Shown here: positions 24,931 to 36,640 of the stretch, in pieces
How the letters are laid out: each line of letters opens with the position of its first letter
Position numbering within the stretch: the stretch's first letter is position 1
Source of the DNA: Stropharia rugosoannulata
Taxonomy: Eukaryota > Basidiomycota > Agaricomycetes > Agaricales > Strophariaceae
Direction: 5' to 3'
Length of the DNA: 64,000 nt
Assembly: GCA_028532985.1 (NCBI GenBank)
Contig: JANCIK010000014.1
Span: 1 to 64,000, forward strand
The notes under the pieces: model-generated
What the model saw: the letters and a program-made list of their open reading frames with translations, nothing else
The model's database searches: none
What the model was told of the DNA's origin: nothing
Program-made: the position numbers and the translations under genes

Positions 24931-25589
24931 TTTATTTTAGGGTTCTAGATTCATTTGTTTGGTGGGCGGGCGGTTTAGTACGAGACTGAAGGGTCAGGGT
25001 AATAAGAGCATCCAGATATCTGTAGGGATAGTATCAAGGGGGCGCACTGGGGGAGGGTTGAGAAAAACGAACGGGGCCTGCGGGTTCCGAGGCGGCCCCG
25101 ACGCATGGAGTGCTCACAAGCAGGAAGCTAAAAGAGGCGACATTTATATCCTGTCTTGCTCTTCGCCTCTTCCCTGTTCACCAGCACAGGCGCGTCGTGG
25201 ATTAGGTGGGGCTGGGGCACATGCGCATATGCAAGTAGTAGAGTAGGACCCGGACCCTGAGTAGGCAGAGCGCACCCCAGGAAAGACGGGGATTGCGACC
25301 AAGGGAGTTCTCTCTGGGATGTCGAGGAGGGAGGAAGGGCGCGGTGGTGGCCGGACATTGGACGCGACTAGCGAGACTGTGCTCGAGGACTTAAGGACAG
25401 GTCGTATGCATACTAGCCTACGCCAGGAGTGCGTATAGAGGGTAGCTTCAGGGCACGGGGAGGCATCCATGTGCACTCACCGTGGATGAAAGAACCGCGG
25501 GGTAAAGCGAGATGTGTAATGCGCGTCGACTATTGTGGTGGATGCGCGTCAGCTCTGAGGAGGACGAGTACGGTCCGTCCACGCAAACC

Positions 25590-26240
25590 GAGCCAAAGTC
25601 CCTGCACCGCCTGTCACACAATCCACCCCACACGCGCACGGTCCCCAGAGCTCTACCCACTCACCTTCATACGCTCCTTCCCACACCCGCCCCACATCCT
25701 CGGCTCTTGCGCCCACCGGTGCCCACTACGCACCCTCCGGCCGTCCACCCCCACCCTCGCGTATTTCTCTGTCCATTCTCCACACCCCGCGTCTCCCTCC
25801 CCACGCCATGCCAATGCGCGCATGCCATCACAATGCACAATGTCTTCATGTGCATCGAGGCCTGGCCGGCAGATTGGACGGAACAGCACGTGTTACGATG
25901 CAACGCAACGGAGCGGGACGCGATGAAACGAGCACAGACGGGATAAGATGTATAGAAAGGGACGTGTCGTGATGCAGATGGGGGTGCGCATAGACGTTGA
26001 GGGCGGGAGCGGGGGCCGGGGTGGGTAGTGATGAAAGCACGGGAGCGACGGACTGAGGCCGCAGAATGGATGCATGCACGGATGGCGTAAGAAGAGTGCC
26101 GGACAAACAGAGCGTGTACAGGGAGGGATGTATGGGGGACGAAAGGGGAGGCATGCATAGTGGGGTGAAGTAGGATGTGTAATGTACCCTGGATGTCGCG
26201 GAAAGCGCGCCGTTGTGTTGTGGAAGGTCCATCGCGGGGA
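25590..26240. repeat. Dispersed repeat family, copy B
   Basis: It matches 36150-36640 in order: a CCACGC-rich pyrimidine segment, GCGCATGCC, TTTTCATG/CTTCATG, ACGGAACGGGACGC-like words, GTGTCGTGA followed by cgcat, TGGATGCATG, and GGACAAACAGAGCG. It probably belongs to an unclassified transposon family; terminal repeats were not found by eye. Confidence 0.5.
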
Positions 26241-26404
26241 GGCGAGGCACATCAAGATGCAAGTCAGGGCAAAAAAGCACATACAACAGGTCCAGCATCC
26301 TCGTACTATGACCTGAAGCCAAGGTGCAGTGACCGGTGATATCAAGCTACTATCCAAACACGGGCTGACTGTGTGATGTAGTGGAAGGGACGTGGGTAGA
26401 CTGT

Positions 26405-27461
26405 CGTCAATAGCGCCGGCAGGCAAAGAAGATGAGGCAAAGGCTGCAATAGAAACGCCGACAATAGCACCGGTGTCTTGAGAGAAGCTGTGGCATATTT
26501 TAAGACACTGTATCTATACTATGGCCCATGATTCACTCACCCTGTCGCATTTGATATCCCAGTGCGTAGAGCTCCTGTCTCGACGGTCATCGTAGAGTGG
26601 CAGGGCGCTGTTGTGAAAATAATAACTGTTGTTGTGACTGGCAATGCGACTGTAAAAGGTCTTGGCCGAGAACTAATGTATTTGGTTGTGGCAGGGGAAG
26701 ATAGTGGAAATATTATGGATACAGAAGATCTAGCCAGAAGCAAGTCAGAGACTAGATCATTTATAGAGGCAGACACTCACAAAATAGTTTCTGCCGCGGA
26801 AGACGACTGGGAAATTGTCGAAGGACTAGAACTGGTGATTCTGCTTGAAATCCTGATAGGAATGCTGTGTAGCGCGCCGAGATGTTGACGATGTCCATTG
26901 TGTGGTTAAAAAACTGGGACTGGAAAATATAGCTGAAGAAGAGGTTGTAGCTGTCGTACTCGGAAAGATTGTGATTGTCGAACTCGTGAACCTGCCCGTT
27001 GATGATGTTGTCGACGACGACGAAGAAACTGAAGACATCTCCGATGAAGGAGGTGAGAGCATTGAAGATACTGGTCCAGGTGCCTCCGCCCAACTCGTAA
27101 CTGATGAGGTACTTGATTCAAAGGTTGTTGAGATGTCTTCCGTCCTTGTCGAACTTGTCGAGCCTGTAACAGTCGAATCAGCGGCGATACTTCTTGTAAT
27201 AGACGTCTCACTAGACCCACCCCTGGTAAACAAAGTCTCAGAGGCGGAAGCGAACGACGAGCCGGTTAGAGTGACGGACGGTATTGTTGGATTTTACGAT
27301 GAAGTAAAGGCCGCAGTAGTGGATGTTTCTTCAGACAGAGATGGATTAGTCATTTCGGCAGTGGGTTCGTCACTTGAAGTAACAGACAGCTGTACAGAGG
27401 GCGCGTCGGCTACATCTACCCCCCGCCTGGAGTTAGCTCGGGGGTACTCAGGATCGGCCAT
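26405..27461 (-). CDS. Ser/Thr-rich single-pass membrane protein, probably frameshifted
   Basis: The minus-strand ATG at 27459-27461 opens MADPEYPRANSRRGVDVADA. Ser/Thr-rich exons follow (SSTSSVTSW, SSSSSTTSSTGRFTSSTITI), then a segment near 26640 (SPATTKYISSRPRP). The last part has the classic start of a fungal transmembrane helix, DTGAIVGVSIAAF (about 26425-26470). Straight after it the frame that would continue the helix and basic stop-transfer (CLIFFACRRY) is one base out, so a one-base indel near 26430 is likely. An antisense Val/Glu-rich frame covers the same region and is a shadow. There is no obvious signal peptide, so the true start may differ. The family is common in Agaricomycetes; the function is unknown. 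Confidence 0.45.
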
Positions 27462-28280
27462 GGAATAAACTCAACAGGTGGAATGGTTTATAATGCTTGT
27501 GCCTGATGAATCGCATTGAGTCACATGCGCATTCAAGAATAATCAACAAGGCTCGGTCACCAGCGGGTATATGGTCATCTTGATAGAGAACGTCACCAAT
27601 GAGAGCTATTTTCACAAGAACAAAAGTGATGGCATATGATTTAAGAGTGAAACAGTCTTGATAAGTTCAGGTGCATTTTGAAGGTCTGACATGCTTAAAT
27701 AGAAGTAAGTAAAATAAGTATACAGACGCACAGCATCCCGGAGAAATGAAGTTGGGTACCTGTCGTTTGCCTGACGTTTCTCTCTCAAATCTCGATTCTC
27801 ATGAGAGAGCTGCGCACAGAGGGTCCTTCCCTCGGTAACCTGGTTGCTTGGTGTCTCCGCGGTTGGACGCGACTAGCGCGACCGTGCAGAGAGAGACGTT
27901 GAGGAGAGGCACAAGTAGCAAGACCTGCACAAACAGAGGGCCGCCAGTGAGGGCAGTGAAGGAGACAGAGATGGCGGGCTACACGAACAAAGAATGTGTA
28001 AACCACGCGCCGAGGCGGGTGACAGACAAGCGCGTACCCTGCAAGCAGCATGCAGACCCAGCTCACGCGTAGTAAACCCTAACGAGTACACAGAGCAGTC
28101 AGTTGGGCAAAGTATATAGCAAAGAACAGGAGCAGGCTTGAATTGACACGTACCTTCACCTCATCACCACCTCGTCCCGTCCTTCACCGCGCTCGGCCTG
28201 TACGCTGTGCACGTCCGTGTGGGCCCCAATTTCGACTGTGGGGTGCTGGGCACCAGGCACCGGGGACGGGATGGGGGTGC
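27462..28280. other. Intergenic, no gene recognised
   Basis: Short overlapping frames on both strands at 27785-28090 have no motif. No repeat or RNA is seen. Confidence 0.4.
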
Positions 28281-28288
28281 GAGTGCAG

Positions 28289-29960
28289 TTACGTGAGCGA
28301 CCTGATGCTGAGCGACTGGATTTGTTGTCGAGCTATGGTGGGGAGATCAATATTAGAACATAAATTAAACAGAAAGGACTTACAGTATATCTGTTCGGCC
28401 CAATTTCGATGAGTACGTCCCCTTGCTATCAGCAACAGGGTGTGAGTAGACAGGTAGCCCCTCATATTCCTCGAATTCTCTACACTGCTCTCCTTGTCCT
28501 CTCCTCCCAAAACCACAGCTCTCCTGGCAGCAGCAGCCCTCTCCCTACTCTCCCGGTCCTCAACGACACTGGTATCGACCTTGGCAAGTTCTTCCTCCCT
28601 GGCGAGCTCCTTATCGTCCTCAGTTGAGTAATCCTCATCTTCATCATCGTACTCCTCGTCGCCAGCACTCAAGTAGCCGGCGCATCTGACGGCCTCCTCG
28701 ACAGGGCCGGTGGGGTCAACGGCCTCGCTCGCGGCAAGGTAGCGGGCGCAGAGCATGTGGATGTTGTTCCAACACTCCATCATTTCCTCCCGACTGCGGC
28801 ACCGGAAGCTCCATGCCTTCGCCGGTTGCCCTCTCCACCACCTCCGAGCCAACCCTTGAATAAGCCTGACTTGGGAGAAGTAATGCCAATGTCATCACGG
28901 GTACCCTTAATATGGAACTTGTTTGCGCGTGAGCAGTGGGACAAGGGTGGGCCGAGGGTGCAGTTGCGTAGGAAAAGGGAGAATACTGGGGTCGTCGGGT
29001 GGGGGTCACTGTCAGCGGGGGTGAGGGGCGCTGAGAACTTGTGCAAGAAACCGGCGGGAGTGAGGACGAAGTACGCCTCGCTCAATGCGCGACTGAAGCG
29101 CTTCTCCCGCTCAAGGTCGCCCGTGTGCACAGCGTGGATCGATGGGTTGTCCTTGAGTGAGTAAATGATGTTTGAGGGGTCACAAAGCAGTGTGTCGGGG
29201 TACAGAATATGGTCTAAACAGGCAGCAAACTAGATCCACTCCCTATCTGGCTGGAGCTGCGCCATATGTGTAGCAAGACCACAGAATAGGGCTTGTAACG
29301 AAGCAGACGATTGTGCAGCCCAATTGTCGAACGCGGCCTAAGCAGACTGAATGGCCTTGACGATACCCCACTTGAAGTGGGCCGAGTTTTCTTGCATCAT
29401 GATAAGCAGTAGATTCTCCTCCACGACCTGGTGGTGGAGCTGCCGAGCAACAGCTGCAATGGCGATGTACCTACTTGGGGTCAGTGAAAGAAAGGGTTGG
29501 AGAACAAGGAGACGTACAGATCAGCCTTGGCTTAAATATTCATAGGTGTATTCTTGAAGGTGACGTTTGCTAGCTCCCCAACGAGCTTGGCAGAGATCTC
29601 CTGCTCCGGGAGTTGAGCGAGAGCATTGGATTGTGCATGATCTCGGCGTTTGAGGAAGGAGGAGAAAGTAGACGAGGGGAAGTCTGAAGAGGAGACATAT
29701 CATGTGAGGGAGTCGTCCAAGTCGTCAATGTCAGAGGTAATGAATGCGGTGCCCGAGGGTTCTGGGGTGGACACGGAATCAGTGGACGCATCCATCCTCG
29801 GCGGTTCTTCCTACTCTTCGACTGCCCTATCTGCATTATTCTGTACCAAACTACAGACCAAAGAGGGTATGCAGCCGAGGACGGAGCTGACGACGGTCTG
29901 TAGGGTGGGCATGGAGAAGAGGGCGCTGAGGAGGCCGGGCCAGAGAGTAGCATAGGCTGG
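28289..29960 (-). pseudogene. SLM1-like BAR/PH-domain protein pseudogene
   Basis: Related to the fungal Slm1/Slm2 family, TORC2-linked PI(4,5)P2-binding plasma-membrane proteins with a BAR-like then a PH domain. On the minus strand the BAR part reads LVGELANVTFKNTPMNI, then VARQLHHQVVEENLLL, NSAHFKWGIVKAIQSA and PDREWI. The PH part reads AYFVLTPAGFLHKFSAP, VFSLFLRNCTLGPP, NKFHIKG, then KAWSFRCRSREEMMECWNN. The tail is acidic. Damage: in-frame stops at 29532-29534 (after MNI), 29338-29340 (IQSA*AAFDNW, a Trp position in the family) and 29230-29232 (REWI*FAA), and a frame change between the two PH halves near 28790-28850. The N-terminal part upstream of about 29700 is not recognisable. Confidence 0.75.
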
Positions 29961-30568
29961 CTAATTGAGATAAGCACGGATGGATAGGAGGGCGGGTACA
30001 GAGTGTTAAGGCCTGTTTGCCGTCAATTACTTCCTGCTGCAATTCGCAAAATGTTACTCACCGCTCGTCGCAGACATTGCCCGCGTGGCCCAGGGCACAA
30101 CCTGGGCCGTCACCTATCTGCAGCAGCTCTGCTCTCCCTTTGCGGACATACTTGACCATGAGGGGGAGGTGCAGGGCGAAGGCAAGATCAAGGGCGATGG
30201 AACCAAGGGAAGATGGCGGCGAGACAAGGTGAGGTTGGGCAGGCCATTTCAATTGGCAGGGAAAATCAGAATACACACGGGTTTATGTGTTTTGAGGGAG
30301 CCAGTCAGAGGTCGTGGCTGAGTGTTGAGCAAGGTGACGACGGAGACCCGATGCGGGTGAGGGGTCGCGGGCGCGATGATGATGATGGTGAAGGAAAGAA
30401 AAGGGCTTATGTCTGCTCCGGGGTCCCGGTGGGTAAATTAAACCTTTGATATTATACATAGCAAAACAGAACGATAAAACATATGGCCATGAAATGATCT
30501 TCAAGAATATGAACAAGACACAGGGTATGATACGAAGACCCATATTCTACTCTTTCTAAGTCCTCCAG

Positions 30569-31367
30569 CTAGGTGGGTATACAAAGTAGCCCATTCCACT
30601 TGCAATGACAGCATTTCACCGGATGTGCTTCGTCCTTGATCTTAGACCTAAAGCAATCAAGTCCGCATGGGTAAAAGGCACTTGGTAAACACTGAGAGCA
30701 CTGTGAATTTTGTTATAAATTAAAGCACACATTTTGTAAGAATAGCAAATGCTGTACCTTGGGGCTGTTACGCATATGCACTTCTGTGTTAAATACAGGG
30801 ATAGTTTCCAGAGTTCTTGGATTAGCATCTCTACTTTTGTTCTCCCAGTGGAAGGCAGTGCTTTGTTCAGACTCTGAATTCACCGGGCTCTCAGTATCGT
30901 TGTTAACAAGAGCCATCCAAGATGATTCTTCTTCGATTGTGTCTTGAGTTGGGTCCGGAGTATTGCATGGAGGCTCCTCATGATCTTGCTTGATTTGTAC
31001 TTTGACGTTATTATTGAACCATGCAAAATTTGCCTTGAATTTGCTGCCGATCACTGCAGGAGCCCAGGCAAGTCCTTCAACAATGACTTGCCATTTAAAC
31101 ATGGGATTTTTAACCCATTGAAAGATATAGCCTTCGTGAGAACCCTCCGAAGCAACATTCATGAGTTTAGTCTGAGGTTTGAGAAATCATACATAAGTTC
31201 AGGAAGTACTATTTTGTAGAACATACCACTGCATCAATAGATTTCTTCAAAGATTCATCCTGACCACCAAGTCCAACCATTTGTGCTTCCTGTAGCGCAG
31301 AATTGATGTCCAAAATAGCTCTTTCAAATTTTTGTTGAAGCTCTTTCTTGGTTCCTTCCAATGTCAT
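30569..31367 (-). CDS. Small Cys-rich hypothetical protein (putative zinc-binding tail)
   Basis: Three exons on the minus strand. Exon 1 starts at ATG 31365-31367 (MTLEGTKKELQQKFERAILD, probably helical) and ends at a GTATGT donor near 31226. Exon 2, about 31170-30756, reads TKLMNVASEGSHEGYIFQW, then Trp/Phe-rich KWQVIVEGLAWAPAV, then an acidic and Ser-rich linker. The intron at about 30702-30755 leads in phase 0 to the last exon, ending at stop 30569-30571. That exon encodes CSQCLPSAFYPCGLDC, then KCCHCKWNGLLC. Eight Cys plus His spaced as C-x2-C, C-x3-C, CC-H-C and C suggest metal binding. All splice sites are canonical and no stop interrupts, so this looks intact. I do not recognise the family. 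Confidence 0.6.
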
Positions 31368-32170
31368 TGTGTTCTAGTAGCTATTAATGAAGAAAAATGT
31401 CTTGAATAGTGGGTTGCGTGGATGTGGTGAGAAGTAGAGAGCAAGTTGGGATGAGCAAGCTAGGTTGGAAGATTCTGTTTTATTAAAGGATCGTCCACAT
31501 CAATTTGACTTCGCGGTAGAGTCTGCCAGTCATGATTGCCATCAATGGTCAGTGGCAATTGCCGACGGACGCCAATGCGCCATCATGAAATCATACTGCT
31601 TTGATTTCTTCCTCTTACCACTGCTTTGTCCCAACTCCTCCCATCCTCAGCCCCCACCGCCTCAAGGAGCCGCCCCTCTGTATGTCATATGAAACCGATG
31701 CTGTCAGGCATCATCCTTCCCCCTGACAAGTTTCTAACCAGGGACTAATCGACCCCCGCTCCTCACTGGTCAGCATCCAACATCATCAAGCACTTTACCA
31801 ACGCGGATGGCAGGGCAGTTAGGGCAAGGCTCAACCAGAGCAAAGAGTTCAAGCTCAAGGTGAGCAACACTGTTGGCTCCGTCAATTTGATGCTACTATC
31901 ACCCTCCCCCACTGCAACTTTGCGTTACGCAACGGTCCCCCTCCATGGCCTCATGACTCCTGGTCTGCAACCCGCTTTTTTCATTCAAACAGAAGCCTTA
32001 CCTCTCCCTTGCTCACCTGTCATGCTGCTTCCACCTAAATGTCTCCCGAACCTCTGCATGCACCCTCACTGCGACCCTCTAACACGCCATATCGAATTCC
32101 GGTGACTGTCTTCCCGCTGCTCGGACAAGGCAGAAGGGGTTGACTCACGCTCAAACACAACATATAGCCT
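31368..32170. other. Intergenic, no gene recognised
   Basis: A presumed promoter of the minus-strand Cys-rich gene lies at its left edge. Two short plus-strand frames (31465-31692 and 31860-32105) have no motif. Confidence 0.4.
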
Positions 32171-32179
32171 TCACGCAAA

Positions 32180-33150
32180 CGCCCTCGTGCCTTCACATGC
32201 GCAGAAGGTACACGACATTATTCCAAGGCTTACACACGCGTGTTATGTCTTCAAATTTACGTACAGTCTCGCAGATCTTCTGACTTTCACTTAGTGTATC
32301 TCTTCCTACAGCTATCTCTGCATGCATGCGACCGCTGTATGCCCATACGCACCGTATCAGCATCCCACAACCTCTGACACGATGCAACGATTTCCCGCTA
32401 CCGCTATGCATCGAACTCCGTACGCACCCCGCGAGAACAACATGCATATAACCAAGTTCCCGCGAGCGCCCTCGTGCCGTCACAAGCACAGAAAGTACAC
32501 CACATTATTGCAGGGCGGAAACACGCGATCTTCAGATGTACGTACACTCTCTGCGATTTTCTGGCTTTCACTTACTATCTACCTTTTCACAGTGCTTCCA
32601 TACGAACACTGTACTCTCAGACACAACATATAAGCACCCCGCAACCTCCGAGACGACGTAACGACGTCCCGCTACAGCTATGCATCGCACTTCGTACTCA
32701 CTGCGAGAACAACACGAATGGGCTTGTATTTCGACTTCGAGCCCCGCGGCGAGCGGCGCACCCGCTTTACGATGAATATCGTGCTCACGAGTGGAGCAGC
32801 GCATTTGCGCTGCGACCACCTAAGCTCAAACATAGGTGGTACGTAAATCTCCAGTGACATATGACTCGTACTTACCTAGTATTACTGCTTGTGTAGCTAC
32901 CTTCATCTTCACGTATACTTGAAGTGTTGCCTTCATGCTCTGACATGGCATATTTTCTTCCCGCAACCTCCGTTGCACGACCCTCGACGAAATGCCCTGT
33001 CTCTACACGCCGCCCTCATGTTCCGAGACAATGTATTTGCTGCCTGCACGCTCCGAGACGACAGAACGATTTCCCAACACCGCTACTCGTAATACATCAA
33101 CCTCCGTGCCCGGAACGACATGAATAGCGACCAGTTGTCGTGGTCGATGC
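32180..33150. repeat. Degenerate tandem array, unit about 280 bp
   Basis: A unit beginning near 32185 (gccctcgtgccttcacatgc, then acgtaca and ctttcactta) recurs near 32465 with the same word order. Blocks around GCTATGCATCG then CGAGAACAACA recur at about 32400 and 32680. A third, more diverged unit runs from about 32940 to 33150 (caacctccg, gagacgac, CCCCGCGGCGAGC). No coding capacity. Confidence 0.55.
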
Positions 33151-33221
33151 CCCGCGGCGAGCAGCGCTCACGCTTGAGGAATAAATAACATGTTCACGCG
33201 CTGTAGCCACTGAAAAATTGG

Positions 33222-33248
33222 TCATTCCCAGGGGAATCCCCTGGGAAT
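33222..33248. repeat. Perfect 12-bp hairpin
   Basis: CATTCCCAGGGG, a 3-base loop (AAT), then the exact reverse complement. It lies just downstream of the 280-bp array. Function unknown. Confidence 0.7.
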
Positions 33249-34099
33249 GGCGAGGCTGCCCGGGCTGGGCTCGGATTGTTCTCGGGTTGATCAGTAGCAT
33301 TGACCGAGTCCTCGGCAATAAGCGCCAGTGGGAAACGTCTTGGAGAAACGTCCGCTCCGGGGTCCCGGTGCCAGAACGGAGCAGTGCCAAGTGTCGACTA
33401 GCTACAGGTTTTTGTACAAAAATTGCATTCACTGCACGCCCTATAATTTGAGCAAGCAAAATTTGTTAAAAGGGCAATTTACATAAGGGAAAAAGCAAAG
33501 AAATGTATCTAGTACGTGCAGTCGACTGTATTATATTCAGCGGTCAAGTAACGGAAACTCCAAGGAAATTCTAAAAGTCTACGACTGCATACCAAGAACC
33601 CAAATAAATATATAGAAGTGGACTAACTAGGTATACGCAGGTGTAGGTACGCTATATGGGGAGTGGGCTTGTAATGTACTTAGATAACAGAATGTCAGCC
33701 AGCTTGTCCTTCGTCCACCCGCCCCATGGAAAATGGGGCATTGTAAGAGGCGGTTTGTTCATTTGAAGTTTCGGATGTAGACAGACACGAGCTTAGAGGT
33801 ATCGGACGAGGTCATAGTGGCGGTCCGTCGTTCTCTCCAGTTTGCCTCATCCTAGGACTTATACCAAGTTCAAGGCCTTAGCTTCAGAGAAATATAGACG
33901 TGACACACCATAGACGAGGCAGGCCTAACACAGGCTTCACTGTATTTAGTCTGCCTCGAGATTCAAAGGTTCGGAATACAGGGACTAATCGTATTTAAGC
34001 ACAGTCTGTGTGTGTGTGTTTTGCGTGGTTTGATGAGGCAACATCAGCGTGAGCTAAGGTAAAGAGAATGTAAAGCAAATGCACAGAACAAGCGACGTA

Positions 34100-36060
34100 G
34101 CAGTACGTCCCACCCCAGGCGACTTAAAATGCGTCAAAATGAGGATATTAATTTACATTCCATTGTACCTCGGACTCATGTACCTGAGCTGGTGCGCAGG
34201 TCAAGCGGCGGCGCCATGTACATGCCCTTTAAACGACTTAAGGCCGTCTTACGCTTACTTTCCTTGCATAGATTGTCGTTCGCGTGTCGCGAGGTGCTTT
34301 AGCTCGTGCTCCCGTACCTGAAAAACTAACTGCTGGTCCTACACGTGTAATGTCAGTAAAGATCAATATCAAGTCCCACAGAGCTTGAATACTAATGTAC
34401 CTTTGATCCAGCTCGTTCACTTGCACGCAGTGTATATGTATTCCTTTGTGCTTGTACTGCAGGCACTACAAGCACTGCATGGGACTATGTATCCGTCTCA
34501 CGGTGAGTACAAATATTTATTTAAGAAGATATCCTCGCTCACCTCAGCTGGTTTGCAGGCCGACTCAATGCAGGGACATGTGATTGTCGGATAAGTCAGT
34601 CACGGATGATATGTGGATATACAATAGCTCAACTGCATATTCAAGTCTTGCAGTCCACTCTGTGTGCGGTCTGGAATATAAGATTGTAAGTCCTTACAAC
34701 GCTCGTTTCCAGTATGCTGACGAAGTTGTACATAGCGTACCAGGGACCAAGATCACGGGAACGACTGCGTGCCGCGTGGAAGGGAGATATCTTGCCCATG
34801 CCGTGCCTTGCTGTATTGACACGGTGAAGGGATGGGCAGGGTATATGGTAAGTTATCAACATGTATTCAACGAATCAAGGCCAACTTAGATTCTCCGTAT
34901 ACAACCATTTGCGTGATTATTCACAAGCACAGCCCGCGGGGGATGCGACGTGCGCGATATATTGAATTTGAGGGAGAAATGTCTCATAATTGGGCGAGGT
35001 TTGTAGCGCACGACATTCACAACGTATGTAGAATTTGCGCTATTAATTTTATTAGATACAAAAATTCAAATCGTCGTGTATGTAGCTGGATGAAATGTTA
35101 TAAAATTGATTTTATAAGTCTCCCTCTTGCGAAGCAAGGCGGAGTACTTGTGTATGCTTAATGCATATAACCGCAAGGCGGAGCAGGGAACTAGAAGTCC
35201 TCACGTTAAGGTCAGTCAATATCAGATCCCAGTACGCCAAACCCTGATTACTACCGTACCTTTACCCAATTGTCCAAGATCTCGTGATGAGCGCGTTTGT
35301 TCGTACACTTGGGGACTGCACGACGGCTCCACTGCACTGTGAGTACAATTTTGCATTCAAATATTATCTCGGATTCGCTTACCTGAGCTGGTGCGCAGCT
35401 CGAGCAGCGACGCCGTGTAAATGCACGAGTAAGCCTCAGGGCCCTGCTGTATGTGCATAACGGTTTATAACGGTTTACGGCGCTAAGCGCTAACGTTCAC
35501 GAACGACTGTGAACGGCAGACAGCTCGTCTCAACGAACTCAGGTACTCTGCACATTTACGTATGTCCCATACACTGTCCGGGCCTTGAAGCCGCTCGCAC
35601 CAGCATGTTATATTTGTATTTGTACAGCTGGTGTTAGCATGACGGCGGGATGTACAGAAGAAAAGAGACCAAGTAAGTTAGTGACATATACTAAGTAGTT
35701 ACCGACATCCCCTTACTTACCCTGCATAGACTCATGTTCTTGCATGTCGTAATGTGTTGCATCTCGTACACTTCGTGATTCTGAACAACGCTCATTAGTT
35801 CCTGTATGTTTAAGGTCTTAGGTGAGTAATAGTCGGAATCGAGTCACGCAAAGTGGAATTACTAATGTTAATTTATGCAGTTTGTTATTTGACCGCAGTC
35901 CTTCGATATCTGTATTTCCTTGCAGTGCAAGCACTGCACAGGACCTTCAGCGACAAAGTGAGTAGAATCATTTTTAAAACCAGATTTAAATATAGAATCT
36001 CACTAACCTAAGTTTGAAGGGCATGTACCGGGATCGACGGGATAGCTTATGAGCAGGAGA
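34100..36060. repeat. Degenerate direct repeats
   Basis: Words recur at intervals of about 1.2-1.5 kb: cctgagctggtgcgcag (34182 and 35382, diverged near 34537), cctgcatag/ccttgcatag (34262 and 35727), a block with GCAAGCACTGCA (or a variant) before GTGAGTA (34470 and 35930). Donor-like and acceptor-like bases at the borders could mean reiterated gene remnants. No product is recognisable. Confidence 0.35.
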
Positions 36061-36149
36061 GCACAGCAGCCTTACCCGTGTATATAAGTCTATGCAGCGT
36101 AGTATATAGTGGTGCGTCTGTCAGGCAAATTACTCATGTATAATAGTAG

Positions 36150-36640
36150 GCCGCAACCACCCTACCATCACTGCGGGTCTTGCGCCCACCCGCGCTCAGA
36201 ACACACCCTTCGTCCACCTCAGTGCTCGCGTACACTCCATCCATCCCCCGCCTCCACACCTTGCGCCTCTTCTCCCCACGCCGTACCAGTCCGCGCATGC
36301 CGTCGCACAGTACAGCCATCCATGTTTTCATGCCCATCAAAGCCTTGCCCATAGGTTAAATGGGCGCGCATAGTACGACGCGACGCGACGGAACGGGACG
36401 CAAATAAACAAAAGCCGTGTCGTGACGCATATGTGGGGGGCGCATCGACTAAGAAATTTGCAAGCCAATGGGACCGGGGACGGGGCGGAGAGTGAGCAGC
36501 GCATAAGAGGGATAGACGGGAATCGCAGAGTGGATGCATGAATGGATCACGTAAGAAGGGTCCTGGACAAACAGAGCGTACACGTGAAAGGATGTACATT
36601 ATGTTGATATACAAACGTAAAGCTGTATTGGCGCGAAAGT
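36150..36640. repeat. Dispersed repeat family, copy C
   Basis: Co-linear with 25590-26240 (see copy B). The shared right part runs from GCGCATGCC through ACGGAACGGGACGC and GTGTCGTGACGCAT to TGGATGCATG and GGACAAACAGAGCG. Confidence 0.5.

Noticed and set aside
26902..27468. Long plus-strand Val/Glu/Asp-rich open frame
   Set aside because: It is antisense to a Ser/Thr-rich minus-strand gene whose TGAIVGVSIAAF helix start is a real family motif; antisense of Ser/Asp codons often stays open.
31505..31520. GACTTCGCGG resembling the hairpin core
   Set aside because: Only a partial match and no complementary flanks.
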